From Pseudomonas sp. URMO17WK12:I11 (lineage in GTDB: Bacteria > Pseudomonadota > Gammaproteobacteria > Pseudomonadales > Pseudomonadaceae): a stretch of 64,000 nucleotides of DNA. A program made the position numbers and the translations under genes. Positions within the stretch are counted from its first letter, which is position 1; every line of letters begins with the position of its first letter. Below are positions 31,353 through 41,057 of this stretch, piece by piece. The DNA lies in the NCBI RefSeq assembly GCF_007677725.1, contig NZ_VEDF01000011.1:1-64000 (forward strand). The letters are read 5' to 3'. The notes beneath the pieces are model-generated. The model searched no databases and had not been told where the DNA came from. It saw only the letters and a program-made list of their open reading frames with translations.

Positions 31353-33293
31353 TCAAAGCCTGAAGTGACCGACCATGCCCTTGAGGTCATTGCCCAGTTG
31401 CGCCAGTTCGATGCTGGAACGGGCATTGTCCTGCATCGCCAGCGCCGCCTGGTCGGCGCTGCCGCGAATCTGCGTCACGCTGCGGCTGATCTCTTCGGCT
31501 ACCGAGCTCTGCTGCTCGGCGGCAGCGGCGATCTGTTGGTTCATCTGCTGGATCAGCGACACGGCCGAGGCAATGCTGCCCAGCGCGCTTTCGGTGTGCA
31601 GCGCATCGGTCACCGCCAGACGCACCAGCTCGGCACTGCCACGGATCTGCGCCACTGATTGCTCGGCATTGCCGCGCAGGCTGGCCACCAACCGTTCGAT
31701 TTCATCGGTGCTCTGGCGGGTACGCCGGGCCAGCGCCCGCACCTCATCGGCCACTACCGCGAAACCCCGCCCCTGCTCACCGGCGCGGGCAGCTTCGATG
31801 GCGGCATTGAGGGCCAGCAGGTTGGTCTGCTCGGCCACGCTCTTGATCACCGCCAGCACATCGCCAATGGTGTGGATTTCTGCGCTGAGACTGTCGATGC
31901 CTTCGCTCGCGGTTTCAGCAGCGCTCGCCAGTTGCTCGATGCGCTGCATGCTCTGACGCACCACGCGCTGGCCAGCGTCGACCGTGTCATCGGCCGCCTG
32001 CGCAGCCTGGGCAGCCTGTTCGGCATTACGCGCCACGTCGTGCACGGTGGCGGTCATCTGTTGCATGGCAGTGGCCACCTGCTCGGTTTCTTCCTTTTGG
32101 CTGCCGACTTCACGGTTGGTCTGCTCGGTAACCGCCGAGAGCGCCTGGGCGCTGCCGGCCAATTGCTCGATGCCCTGCTGCAAGCCGCTGACCACGCCCG
32201 ACAAACCCGCTGCCATCTGCTGCATGGCCTGGGTCAGCTGCCCGACTTCATCATGACGCGCGGCCTCTTGCTCGACGCTCAATTCGCCAGCGGCAATGCG
32301 TTGGGCCCGCGCAATCACCCGTTTGAGCGGCCCGATCACGGCGCGCGGGATCAGCCAGGCGGCGAGCAGGCCGACCAGCAGGGCCAGCGCAGTGGCCAGG
32401 ACAATGGCCAGGCTGTTGCGGGTAAGTTGCGCCTGCATCTCTTGCTGCTCGGCGGCGTAGGCGCGGTCGACCTGGCCTGTGACCTGCTCGGCACGCGCTT
32501 GCAGCTGGGTCTTGATACCCTGCTCCTGGCCGAGCAGATCGGTGTATTCGTTGAGCTTTTCGGAGAAACTGGCGATGTGCCCGGCCACCTCGCCAAGCAC
32601 GCTCTGATACCCAGGGTCAGTCACCGCAGCCTTGAGTTGCTCGACTAACTGCGCAGCTTCGAGCGTCTGTGCAATACGACCCTGGCCGTCTGGCTGTTCG
32701 CCCTTGCGGCTCTGCTCCAGACGCACCCGGGCTTCGTCCATGGCCTGCAGCATCAAACGCGAAACCTGGGCCACCTGCGTGGCCTGTTCGAGAAATTCAC
32801 TGCCTTGCTGGCCCTGGGACTGCTTGAGCGTGTAGGTGCCGTCGTCGGCGAGCCCGGCCTGCAGCACATCGAGGTTGTTGGCAACGCTCGAGACCGACCA
32901 ACTGGCGGTGTCCAGCGCGAGCTCCTTGGCCTGTACCGCCTGGACAAAGGCTTCAAAGGCCTGAGCATAGGCGCTCAGGTCGGCTTCGGCAGCGGCCAGT
33001 GCAGGCAGGCCGCGGCCGCGCTCGATCAGCCCCTGCAGGCCACTGCGCAGTGCGTCGGCCTCCTTGGCGTCGGAGCGCAAGGCAAAGGCCTGCTCATGCG
33101 CGCGCAGGCGCAGCAGGTCGGTGTTGAACTGGCTGAGCTGACGCAAGCCCTCGAAGCGTTGACCCACGCTGTGCAGCGCGGCCACACCGATGGCAGCCAC
33201 CGCTACGGTGAGCAGCAACACCAAGGCAAAACCCAGCGCCAACTTACGGGCCATGCCCAGGTTGGCCAGAATACCGCGCCCGCTCGCCGCCAT
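31353..33293 (-). CDS. methyl-accepting chemotaxis protein with large helical periplasmic domain
   Basis: The 646-residue receptor has a first membrane helix (about 18-40), a periplasmic, almost all-helical ligand domain of about 260 residues, a second membrane helix (about 300-322), a HAMP domain (PRAVIGPLKRVIARAQ) and a long signalling coiled coil. The hairpin tip lies in ALNAAIEAARAGEQGRGFAVVADEVR. Domain size matches the helical bimodular (HBM) class of McpS, which binds TCA acids, but the ligand is not deducible. GGGGAGGGG before the ATG at 33293 fixes the start. No C-terminal CheR pentapeptide is seen. Confidence 0.93.
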   Translation of the reverse strand: MAASGRGILANLGMARKLALGFALVLLLTVAVAAIGVAALHSVGQRFEGLRQLSQFNTDLLRLRAHEQAFALRSDAKEADALRSGLQGLIERGRGLPALAAAEADLSAYAQAFEAFVQAVQAKELALDTASWSVSSVANNLDVLQAGLADDGTYTLKQSQGQQGSEFLEQATQVAQVSRLMLQAMDEARVRLEQSRKGEQPDGQGRIAQTLEAAQLVEQLKAAVTDPGYQSVLGEVAGHIASFSEKLNEYTDLLGQEQGIKTQLQARAEQVTGQVDRAYAAEQQEMQAQLTRNSLAIVLATALALLVGLLAAWLIPRAVIGPLKRVIARAQRIAAGELSVEQEAARHDEVGQLTQAMQQMAAGLSGVVSGLQQGIEQLAGSAQALSAVTEQTNREVGSQKEETEQVATAMQQMTATVHDVARNAEQAAQAAQAADDTVDAGQRVVRQSMQRIEQLASAAETASEGIDSLSAEIHTIGDVLAVIKSVAEQTNLLALNAAIEAARAGEQGRGFAVVADEVRALARRTRQSTDEIERLVASLRGNAEQSVAQIRGSAELVRLAVTDALHTESALGSIASAVSLIQQMNQQIAAAAEQQSSVAEEISRSVTQIRGSADQAALAMQDNARSSIELAQLGNDLKGMVGHFRL

Positions 33294-33404
33294 CGCCGAT
33301 CCCCTCCCCCGAAGGTTTGCCAAGCGCAAGCGTGGCGCGCTTGCGCAGCGACCCACAAGGGGCATGCGGACAAATGGTGTCAAATGGCTATGAGCGTGTC
33401 GCGA

Positions 33405-34802
33405 TCAGCTAGCTGAAGGTCGTCCTGCGTGCTGAAAGAACCGTTGGGCCCGGGCGTCCTGCCCATAGGCGACATTGATACGCAGCCAGTCGCTGGCGGT
33501 GCCCTGGTAATCGAAGGCGCTGCCGGGGGTGAGCAAGACCTCGTGCTGCAAGGCCAGACGCTCGAGACTGGCAAAATCCTGCCCTGCCACACGGGCCCAG
33601 ACGAACATACCGCCATACGGCTCGCAGAACACCTGCCAGCCATACTGCTCGAGTTGCGCCAAAAGCTTGGCCATGTGCTGGCCAAGCCGTACGTTCAACC
33701 GCTGCACGTGCTTGCGGTAGCTGCCATTGCCCAGCATGTGGCTGACCACTTGTTCGGCGAAGCGCGAGGTACCAATGCCACTGACCATCTTCAGCTCCGC
33801 CGTACGTGCGATCAGCGCGTCGTCGGCGAGCAGGTAACCCACCCGCAGCGAGCTGCTCAAGGTCTTGGAAAAGCTCCCTAGGTAGATCACCCGCTGCTCG
33901 CTGTCGAGGGTCGCCAGACGGGTGGCCGGGCCCTGCTGGAAGTCGGCATAGATATCGTCTTCGACTATTCGCAGGTCGTGTTCACGGGCAAGTTCCAACA
34001 AGCGGTAGGCCACCTTGGGCGCAAGGCTGGTGCCGGTCGGGTTGTGGTACAGGCTGTTGATGAACAGGCAGCGTGGGCGATGGTGCATCAGCAGGTGCTC
34101 GAGCACTTCGAGGTCCGGGCCGCAGGCCGTGCGTGGCAGGGCCAACATCGTCACCTGCTGCTGGCGCAGCAGGTTGAACAGGTTGTAGTAACCGGGGTTT
34201 TCCACCAGCACGCTATCGCCTGGGCGCAGCAGCGTGCGTACCAGCAGATCGAGCGCGTGGCTGGCGCCTTGCGTGGTGAGGATACGCTCGGGAGCGGCAG
34301 CGATGTCCAATCGCGCCAGACGCTTGTGCACCTGCTGGCGCAGGCTGGCCAGGCCCTGGGGCGGGCAATAGTCGAACAGGTCCTGCGCATCGCCGCGGCT
34401 GACTTGACGAATCGCCTGGGCCAGCTCGGCCTCGGCACGCCAGCTGTTGGGCAACCAGCCGCAGCCAAGCTTGAGCATCTGCTCGTAGCCTTCGCGAAAC
34501 TGCCGCCAGCTACCCTCGTTACCCTCCCCCCACACAGGCAAAGCGTCATGGACGCTGAGATCTTTGCGCGCGGCGACGAAAAACCCGCTGCCATGACGGG
34601 CCTCCAACCAGCCGCCGGCGACCAGACGGTCGTAAGCCTCGATCACGCACGAGGCGCTGACCGCTTGCTCGCGGGCCAGGGCCCGGATCGATGGCAAACG
34701 CGCACCGGGGCGCAAGCGCTGATGTTCGATCCAGGCTTGCAGGTGCTCGGTCAGCTGTCGCACCAGCGGGGTTGGGCTCAAGCGATCAAGGGAAAAGTGC
34801 AT
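33405..34802 (-). CDS. MocR/PdxR-type regulator (GntR HTH fused to aminotransferase domain)
   Basis: The 465-residue protein has a GntR winged helix at residues 10-75 (RLPSIRALAREQAVSASCVIEAYDRL) joined to a fold-type I aminotransferase domain. The PLP lysine is in YLGSFSKTLSSSLRVGY near 295. MocR proteins use PLP or an amino-acid aldimine as effector and rarely transaminate. It is divergent from the MFS exporter at 34951 with 148 bases between, the usual arrangement for a regulated transporter. Confidence 0.92.
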   Translation of the reverse strand: MHFSLDRLSPTPLVRQLTEHLQAWIEHQRLRPGARLPSIRALAREQAVSASCVIEAYDRLVAGGWLEARHGSGFFVAARKDLSVHDALPVWGEGNEGSWRQFREGYEQMLKLGCGWLPNSWRAEAELAQAIRQVSRGDAQDLFDYCPPQGLASLRQQVHKRLARLDIAAAPERILTTQGASHALDLLVRTLLRPGDSVLVENPGYYNLFNLLRQQQVTMLALPRTACGPDLEVLEHLLMHHRPRCLFINSLYHNPTGTSLAPKVAYRLLELAREHDLRIVEDDIYADFQQGPATRLATLDSEQRVIYLGSFSKTLSSSLRVGYLLADDALIARTAELKMVSGIGTSRFAEQVVSHMLGNGSYRKHVQRLNVRLGQHMAKLLAQLEQYGWQVFCEPYGGMFVWARVAGQDFASLERLALQHEVLLTPGSAFDYQGTASDWLRINVAYGQDARAQRFFQHAGRPSAS

Positions 34803-34950
34803 GGGGCTAGGTGTTTGTCGATTTCGGGCAAACAGTTAAGCATAAATGAGCGCCTGGTGTGCCTTGTTGCCAGGTGCAGGCAGCGGCACTGTTCGATGAC
34901 CGGCCACCGTGCATGCCGCCGCTGACACTTGCAGAAACCAGGACCGTCCC

Positions 34951-36111
34951 ATGCCCTCACGCAAAGCCCCCGCCCTACTCGCCTTCGCCCTTTGTACCAT
35001 CACGCTGGCAGTTAATTTGCAAGCGCCGCTGTACATCGCCTATGCCGACCTCTCCGGCCAGGGCGCCGGCGCTACGGCAGTCGCTTTTTCCGGCTATGTG
35101 CTCGGCGTATTGCCGGTACTGCTGGCCTTGGGCGGGTTGGCCGATCGGGTCGGCCGGCGGCCGCTGATCGTGGCTGCATTGCTGTTATCGATGCTCGCCA
35201 CCGGGCTGATGCTGCTCGCGCCAGGCCTGCCGACACTAGGCGTGGCGCGGTTCCTGTTGGGGCTGGGAACCGGTCTGGCCTCGGCCACCGCTACGGCCTA
35301 CATGACCGAACTGATGGGTGATGGCGCCGCGCAACGGGCTGCCAGCTGGGTCACTGCCAGCACCTCGCTGGGTTTCGGCCTGGGCGCAGCGCTTACCAGC
35401 TTGTGCCTGCTGGGCGGTGCCAGCCTTGCGCCAGCGAGCTTTCCTGTGCAACTGCTGCTGGCGGCCGCCGCCGTGCTGTTGGTGTGGCGCCTGCCCGACC
35501 CGCGCCCAGCCCAACCCAGCGCCATGCTGCGCCTACCCAGCTACCCACCCGGCAGCGTGGTCCATGGCCTTGCCATTCTGCTGGCGTGGGCCTGTGTCGG
35601 CCTGGTCATCGCCCTGCTGCCTGGCATCCTGCGCCAGCAGGGCCTGAGCAGCTGGTCGGGGTTCTCGACGTTCTGCGTCATCAGCTGCGGCTTGCTGTTT
35701 CAGCCGCTGGCCAAGCGCATGCCCAGCCGCAGCGCGACCTTGCTGGGCCTGGCGATCCTGCCATGCAGCTATGGATTGCTGGCCTTTGGCGCAGACAGCG
35801 GCCGGTTATGGGCGGTGCTGGCCGGCGCGGTGGCAGCCAGCAGCGCGTGCTACGGGTTCGTCTACCTGGGCGGGCTGGCGGCGGTGAATGAACTGGCCGG
35901 CGCCGAGAAGACCCGCGCCAGTGCCGGCTTCTTTCTGCTGGCGTACCTGGGCTTCAGCCTGCCGGTGGTGCTGACTGGCGTACTGAGCGATCGCCTGGGG
36001 TCGGGCGCGGCGCTGCTGGGGTTCGGGGCCGTACTGCTGATCAGCTGCGCAAGCGTGGCCTGGGCGTTGTATCGCGCCAGTGCGCAGCCGTACGCGCTCG
36101 GCCAGCCTTGA
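34951..36111 (+). CDS. MFS transporter
   Basis: The 386-residue transporter has 12 predicted helices and the MFS motif A in LADRVGRRPLIVAALLLS after helix 2. It resembles drug/metabolite exporters of the YbjJ/YdhP-like type. The ATG at 34951 is preceded by AGGACC. An upstream in-frame start would lack a ribosome site. The divergent MocR-type gene is its likely regulator, which makes amino-acid or vitamin-B6-related cargo a reasonable guess only. Confidence 0.88.
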   Translation: MPSRKAPALLAFALCTITLAVNLQAPLYIAYADLSGQGAGATAVAFSGYVLGVLPVLLALGGLADRVGRRPLIVAALLLSMLATGLMLLAPGLPTLGVARFLLGLGTGLASATATAYMTELMGDGAAQRAASWVTASTSLGFGLGAALTSLCLLGGASLAPASFPVQLLLAAAAVLLVWRLPDPRPAQPSAMLRLPSYPPGSVVHGLAILLAWACVGLVIALLPGILRQQGLSSWSGFSTFCVISCGLLFQPLAKRMPSRSATLLGLAILPCSYGLLAFGADSGRLWAVLAGAVAASSACYGFVYLGGLAAVNELAGAEKTRASAGFFLLAYLGFSLPVVLTGVLSDRLGSGAALLGFGAVLLISCASVAWALYRASAQPYALGQP

Positions 36112-36132
36112 GCCTGCGCGGCTGATGCCTGC

Positions 36133-36894
36133 CTAGATGGCGGTAGCACCACCATCGACGGTCAGGCTGTGCCCCGTGGTGAAGGCTGCCGCGTCGCTGC
36201 ACAGGTAGAGCACCGCACCGGCGATCTCCTCGACCTTGCCGATGCGCCCGACCGGGTGCATGGCAGCGGCGAATTCGGCCTTGCGTGGGTCTGCCTCATA
36301 GGCGCGGCGGAACATGTCGGTGTCGATCACCGCCGGGCACACCGCATTGACCCGGATGCGCTTCTTGGCATATTCGATCGCCGCCGACTTGGTCAGGCCG
36401 ATCACCGCATGCTTGGAGGCTGCATAGATGCTCATCTTCGGGGCAGCGCCCAGGCCTGCCACTGACGCTGTATTGACGATCGCGCCGCCGCCCTGGGCCA
36501 TCAGCAGCGGCAATTGATACTTCATGCATAGCCACACGCCCTTGACATTGACCGCCATGATGGCATCGAACTCGGCTTCGCTGCCTTCGGCCAGGCGCCC
36601 CTTTTCGATCTCGATGCCAGCGTTGTTGTAGGCGTAGTCGAGACGGCCATAGGTTTCGATGACCCGCTCATGCAGCTGACGAACCTGTGCCTCCTGGGTG
36701 ACATCACAGGCAACGAACAGCGCCTCGCCACCGGCCGCGCGAATCGACGCTACCGTGGCCTCGCCACCTACTGCGTCGAGGTCGGCCACCACCACCTTCA
36801 AGCCCTCGCCAGCGAAGGCCAGGGCAGTCGCCCGGCCGATACCGGCTGCGCCACCGGTGACCAGAACCACTTGGCCGGAAAAGGTCATGCTCAT
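36133..36894 (-). CDS. SDR-family oxidoreductase
   Basis: This 253-residue classical short-chain dehydrogenase has the cofactor motif TGGAAGIGRATA near 12, NNAG near 91, catalytic Ser in NTASVAGLG near 142, and Tyr/Lys in YAASKHAVIG near 157-161. An Asp after strand 2 (VVVADLDA) favours NAD over NADP. It ends in the canonical PGxxxTG-like tail (GHSLTVDGGATAI). Substrate unknown. The start has GGAG 6 bases upstream. Confidence 0.93.
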   Translation of the reverse strand: MSMTFSGQVVLVTGGAAGIGRATALAFAGEGLKVVVADLDAVGGEATVASIRAAGGEALFVACDVTQEAQVRQLHERVIETYGRLDYAYNNAGIEIEKGRLAEGSEAEFDAIMAVNVKGVWLCMKYQLPLLMAQGGGAIVNTASVAGLGAAPKMSIYAASKHAVIGLTKSAAIEYAKKRIRVNAVCPAVIDTDMFRRAYEADPRKAEFAAAMHPVGRIGKVEEIAGAVLYLCSDAAAFTTGHSLTVDGGATAI

Positions 36895-37065
36895 CGTCTG
36901 CTCCTGAAGGGGTCAATGAAGTCGAAGTCTAGCCAGCCGATCCCTTCGCCGGGCAGCATCATCAAGGCAGCGGTTGAGCTACTATGCTTGCCAGTGATTT
37001 TGCGGACCAACTTGCATCAGCAGGTTAAATTGACCGCTGTGCCCCATTGCCCATAAGGACCTGCC

Positions 37066-38067
37066 ATGACCCAGACCAATCGCCGCTTCCTGCTCACCAA
37101 GCGCCCGCATGGCGCAGTGAGCCGTGACGACTTCACGTTCGAAACCGTTGTGGTTCAAGCCCCCGCCGATGGCCAGATCCAGGTACGCAACCTGTACCTG
37201 TCGCTCGACCCGGCCATGCGTGGCTGGATGAACGAAGGCAAATCCTACATCCCGCCCGTGGCCCTCGGCCAAGTGATGCGGGCGCTCGGCGTGGGCGAAG
37301 TGGTCGCCTCCAATCACCCCGACTACCAGCCTGGCGACCATGTCAGCGGTGCCCTCGGCGTACAGGACTTCTTCACCGGTGAACCGCAGGGTTTGCACAA
37401 GATCGATCCGAGCCTGGCGCCGCTGCCACGCTACCTCTCGGCGCTGGGCATGACCGGCATGACCGCGTACTTCGCCCTGCTCGAGGTCGGCCAGCCAAAA
37501 GAAGGCGACACCGTGGTGATTTCCGGCGCGGCAGGCGCTGTCGGCAGCATCGTCGGGCAGATCGCCAAACTGAAAGGTTGCCGCGTGGTGGGCATCGCCG
37601 GCGGCGCCGAGAAATGCCGATACCTCAAGGACGAGCTGGGCTTCGACGGGGTGATCGACTACAAGGCCGAAGATGTCCTGGCCGGCCTCAAACGCGAATG
37701 CCCGAAAGGCGTGGATGTGTATTTCGACAACGTCGGCGGCGAGATCCTCGATGCCGTGCTCACCCGCATCAACTTCAAGGCACGCATCGTCATCTGCGGC
37801 GCCATCAGCCAGTACAACAGCAAGGAAGCGGTCAAAGGCCCGGCCAACTACCTGGCACTGCTGGTCAACCGTGCGCGCATGGAGGGCTTCGTGGTCATGG
37901 ATCACGCCAAGGACTATGGCAAGGCAGCCCAGGAAATTGCCGGCTGGATGGCCAGCGGCAAGCTCAAGAGCAAGGAAGACGTGGTCGAGGGCCTGGAAAC
38001 CTTCCCCGAGACCCTGCTCAAGCTGTTCAACGGCGAGAACTTCGGCAAGTTGGTGTTGAAGGTCTGA
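37066..38067 (+). CDS. NADP-dependent MDR oxidoreductase (CurA/YncB type)
   Basis: The 333-residue zinc-independent medium-chain reductase shows LYLSLDPAMRGWM near 50, the Rossmann motif ISGAAGAVGSIVGQIAKLKG near 150, and the tail signature VEGLETFPETLLKLFNGENFGKLVLKV in the last 30 residues. Family members reduce alkenal/enone double bonds (curcumin, leukotriene or 2-alkenal type) with NADPH and have a role in detoxification. AAGGACC precedes the ATG. Confidence 0.93.
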   Translation: MTQTNRRFLLTKRPHGAVSRDDFTFETVVVQAPADGQIQVRNLYLSLDPAMRGWMNEGKSYIPPVALGQVMRALGVGEVVASNHPDYQPGDHVSGALGVQDFFTGEPQGLHKIDPSLAPLPRYLSALGMTGMTAYFALLEVGQPKEGDTVVISGAAGAVGSIVGQIAKLKGCRVVGIAGGAEKCRYLKDELGFDGVIDYKAEDVLAGLKRECPKGVDVYFDNVGGEILDAVLTRINFKARIVICGAISQYNSKEAVKGPANYLALLVNRARMEGFVVMDHAKDYGKAAQEIAGWMASGKLKSKEDVVEGLETFPETLLKLFNGENFGKLVLKV

Positions 38068-38172
38068 CAGCGGTGCAGCGCCCGTGCAGGCCCGCGAAAG
38101 GGCCGGCACGGGCAGTGCAGATCTTGTAATATTCCCCATCGCCACTGAAACCAGTGACTGGGATTTACAGAG

Positions 38173-39021
38173 ATGACCATGATCAAGATCACCCCCACCA
38201 TCGAGTGCTCCAACACCGCCCCGTTCGTTCTCTTTGGCGGCATCAACGTGCTCGAGTCCGAGGACCTGGCCCTGACCGCCTGCGCCGAATACGTGCGGGT
38301 TACCGAGAAACTGGGCATCCCCTACGTGTTCAAGGCCAGCTTCGACAAGGCCAACCGTTCCTCGATCCACTCCTACCGCGGCCCCGGCATGGAAGAAGGC
38401 CTGCGGATCTTCGAGAAGGTCAAAGCCGAGTTCGGCGTACCGATCATCACCGACGTACACGAGATCCATCAGTGCGCGCCGGTGGCCGAAGTGGTCGATG
38501 TGCTGCAGCTGCCGGCATTCCTCGCCCGCCAGACCGACCTGGTGGTGGCCCTGGCCAAGACCGGCAAGCCGGTCAACATCAAGAAGCCGCAGTTCCTCAG
38601 CCCCTCGCAGATGCAGAACATCGTGCACAAGTTCAAGGAAGCCGGTAACGACCAGCTGATCCTGTGCGACCGTGGCACCTGCATGGGTTACGACAACCTG
38701 GTGGTCGACATGCTCGGTTTCGGCGTGATGAAGCGCACCTGCGACAACCTGCCGATCATCTTCGACGTGACCCACGCCCTGCAGAACCGCGACCCGTCCG
38801 GTGCAGCGTCCGGTGGTCGTCGCGAGCAGGTGGTCGACCTGGCCCGTGCTGGGATGGCGGTTGGGCTGGCGGGGTTGTTCCTGGAAGCTCACCCGAACCC
38901 AGACCAGGCCAAGTGCGATGGGCCAAGCGCCCTGCCGCTGGACAAGCTGGAGCCGTTTTTGGCGCAGATCAAGGCATTGGATGAGCTGGTGAAAGGGTTC
39001 TCGCCATTGGTTATTGCCTGA
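38173..39021 (+). CDS. kdsA: 3-deoxy-D-manno-octulosonate 8-phosphate synthase
   Basis: The 282-residue enzyme condenses arabinose-5-phosphate with PEP to Kdo-8-phosphate for lipid A inner core. Typical motifs are FKASFDKANRSS near 56, TDVHEIHQC near 95, KPVNIKKPQFLSP near 135 and SGGRREQVVDLARAGMAVG near 215. It is not in the usual pyrG-kdsA-eno operon, which suggests a second copy, as I recall for P. putida. The start at 38173 gives MTMIKITPTIECSN. An internal ATG two codons later is possible. A terminator follows. Confidence 0.95.
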   Translation: MTMIKITPTIECSNTAPFVLFGGINVLESEDLALTACAEYVRVTEKLGIPYVFKASFDKANRSSIHSYRGPGMEEGLRIFEKVKAEFGVPIITDVHEIHQCAPVAEVVDVLQLPAFLARQTDLVVALAKTGKPVNIKKPQFLSPSQMQNIVHKFKEAGNDQLILCDRGTCMGYDNLVVDMLGFGVMKRTCDNLPIIFDVTHALQNRDPSGAASGGRREQVVDLARAGMAVGLAGLFLEAHPNPDQAKCDGPSALPLDKLEPFLAQIKALDELVKGFSPLVIA

Positions 39022-39041
39022 TCGTTACGCGATCAACCAAG

Positions 39042-39073
39042 GGCCGACATACCGCGTATGTCGGCCTTTTTTT
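39042..39073 (+). terminator. rho-independent terminator of kdsA
   Basis: An 11-base perfect stem (GGCCGACATAC/GTATGTCGGCC) with a 3-base loop is followed by seven T. Confidence 0.92.
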
Positions 39074-39182
39074 ACATCTGTTACAACCCCACACGATCTT
39101 TTAACAACTGCCCTGCTAGGATCCCCGCTCGCGATGGATCTAACACCGTCTCGCGTCACAACGATAAGCAAATCAAGTACAT

Positions 39183-39204
39183 GCGCTGCGCGCATTCGCA
39201 GCGC
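39183..39204 (+). promoter_or_regulatory. hairpin in the uppP leader
   Basis: GCGCTGCG and CGCAGCGC, with a 6-base loop, end about 17 bases before the uppP ATG and just ahead of its GGGGG ribosome site. It could affect translation initiation. No known riboswitch is recognised. Confidence 0.4.
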
Positions 39205-39221
39205 TGCAACCGGGGGATTCA

Positions 39222-40052
39222 ATGGATTTATGGACGGCCTTCCAGGCACTCATTCTGGGAGTAGTAGAGGGAATCACTGAGTTCCTGCCTATCTCAAGTA
39301 CCGGCCACCAGATCATCGTCGCAGACCTGATCGACTTCGATGGCGAACGCGCCATTGCTTTCAACATCATCATCCAGCTGGCAGCGATCTTGGCAGTGGT
39401 GTGGGAATTTCGCGGCAAGATCCTTGAAGTGGTGTTCGGCCTGACCACTGAGCCCAAGGCCCGTCGCTTTACCGGCAACTTGCTGCTCGCGTTCATGCCG
39501 GCGGTGGTGCTGGGCGTGCTGTTCGCCGATCTTATCCATGAGTACCTGTTCAACCCGATCACCGTCGCTGCGGCACTGGTCGTCGGCGGGGTAATCATGC
39601 TGTGGGCCGAACGGCGTCAGCATGAAGTGACGATCGATCACGTCGAGCAGATGCGCTGGAGCCACGCATTGAAGATCGGCTTCGTGCAATGCCTGGCGAT
39701 GATCCCAGGTACGTCGCGCTCGGGCTCGACCATCATCGGCGGTTTGCTGTTTGGCTTGTCGCGCACGGCGGCCACCGAGTTTTCGTTCTTCCTGGCCATG
39801 CCGACCATGGTTGGAGCGGCAGTTTACTCGGGCTACAAATACCGCGACCTGTTCCAGCCCAGTGATCTGCCGGTGTTCGCCGTAGGCTTCGTCACCTCTT
39901 TCATCTTCGCCATGATCGCGGTGCGCGCGTTGCTCAAGTTCATCGCCCACCACAGCTACGCGACGTTTGCCTGGTACCGCATCGTGTTTGGGTTGCTGAT
40001 CCTGGCGACCTGGCAGTTTGGCTGGATCGATTGGTCGACTGCCCACGGGTGA
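39222..40052 (+). CDS. uppP: undecaprenyl-diphosphatase UppP/BacA
   Basis: The 276-residue membrane enzyme dephosphorylates undecaprenyl diphosphate, recycling the carrier for peptidoglycan and O antigen. The family motif VVEGITEFLPISSTGH is near residues 14-29 with catalytic Glu and Ser, and the second motif MIPGTSRSGSTIIGGLL near 160 carries the Arg. Eight hydrophobic segments are visible. The start is the ATG at 39222 (MDLWTAFQAL). It is separated from kdsA by a terminator and from convergent pyrF by another. Confidence 0.97.
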   Translation: MDLWTAFQALILGVVEGITEFLPISSTGHQIIVADLIDFDGERAIAFNIIIQLAAILAVVWEFRGKILEVVFGLTTEPKARRFTGNLLLAFMPAVVLGVLFADLIHEYLFNPITVAAALVVGGVIMLWAERRQHEVTIDHVEQMRWSHALKIGFVQCLAMIPGTSRSGSTIIGGLLFGLSRTAATEFSFFLAMPTMVGAAVYSGYKYRDLFQPSDLPVFAVGFVTSFIFAMIAVRALLKFIAHHSYATFAWYRIVFGLLILATWQFGWIDWSTAHG

Positions 40053-40070
40053 TGCTGCACGCACCAACGA

Positions 40071-40094
40071 AAAAGGGCTGCAATGCAGCCCTTT
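40071..40094. terminator. bidirectional terminator between uppP and pyrF
   Basis: AAAGGGCTGCA and TGCAGCCCTTT form a near-uninterrupted palindrome, with A run on the left and T run on the right, between two convergent genes. Confidence 0.85.
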
Positions 40095-40109
40095 CTGTAT
40101 GCATCCGTT

Positions 40110-40811
40110 TCAGCCGCGAATTTCTGCGACCACCGCCGCCAGCGCCTGGGCTGGATCGGCGGCCTTGCTGATCGGGCGGCCGATAACCAGATAGTCAGAA
40201 CCTGCGTCCAGAGCCTGGCGTGGGGTCAGGATGCGACGCTGGTCATCGACAGCACTGCCCGCTGGGCGAATACCTGGCGTGACGAGCTGCAGCCCTGGGT
40301 GAGCAGCCTTCAAGGCCGGCGCCTCCAGGGCCGAGCATACCAGGCCGTCCATCCCTGCTTTTTCCGCCAGGGCGGCAAGGCGCAGCACCTGCTCCTGAGG
40401 GTCGACATCCAGACCGATACCGGCCAAGTCCTCACGCTCCATGCTGGTCAGCACCGTCACACCGATCAACAGCGGCTGCGGCCCGCTGCGCTTGGCCAGT
40501 TCCTCACGGCACGCTGCCATCATGCGCAGACCACCGGAGCAGTGCACGTTGACCATCCACACACCCATTTCAGCGGCAGCTTTCACAGCCATGGCAGTGG
40601 TGTTGGGGATATCGTGGAACTTGAGGTCCAGAAATACTTCGAAGCCCTTCTCGCACAGGGTTTCGACAATGCCAGCTGCGCTGCTGGTGAACAGCTCCTT
40701 GCCAACCTTGACCCGGCACAGGGCAGGATCGAGCTGGTCGGCCAGCTGCAGGGCGGCGTCACGGGTAGGGAAATCCAGGGCGACGATCAGGGGCGTCTGG
40801 CAGGCGGACAT
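40110..40811 (-). CDS. pyrF: orotidine 5'-phosphate decarboxylase
   Basis: The 233-residue enzyme makes UMP from OMP. The catalytic Lys/Asp network lies in VFLDLKFHDIPNT near 60-72, and the phosphate loop in GSDYLVIGRPIS near 205. Length matches the bacterial group I enzyme. It is a single gene bounded by the terminator at 40071-40094. Confidence 0.97.
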   Translation of the reverse strand: MSACQTPLIVALDFPTRDAALQLADQLDPALCRVKVGKELFTSSAAGIVETLCEKGFEVFLDLKFHDIPNTTAMAVKAAAEMGVWMVNVHCSGGLRMMAACREELAKRSGPQPLLIGVTVLTSMEREDLAGIGLDVDPQEQVLRLAALAEKAGMDGLVCSALEAPALKAAHPGLQLVTPGIRPAGSAVDDQRRILTPRQALDAGSDYLVIGRPISKAADPAQALAAVVAEIRG

Positions 40812-41057
40812 GGGCGGGTTCTCTTGGCAAGTCGTAAACGGCGCGCATTGTAAACGAAGTCACAGTCCGTAGGGGGCAAAGATCACTGATCAATGGATAC
40901 ACGGTGCTGCCTGAGAGCCGGACAAAGTGCAGGTCACAGACTGGATGAGGCCAACAGCCTGAGTGCCGAGAATTCGTGCCCGTCGATCAAATCCGAAGGT
41001 GACGAGCATTTAGGAATGTGTATAAATGCGCACACCTAAGCATCACACCGCCGAGCA

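Noticed and set aside
36982..38892. A 636-codon open frame on the minus strand across the MDR oxidoreductase and kdsA genes
   Set aside because: It spans two well-supported plus-strand genes and has no recognisable domain. It is an antisense shadow.
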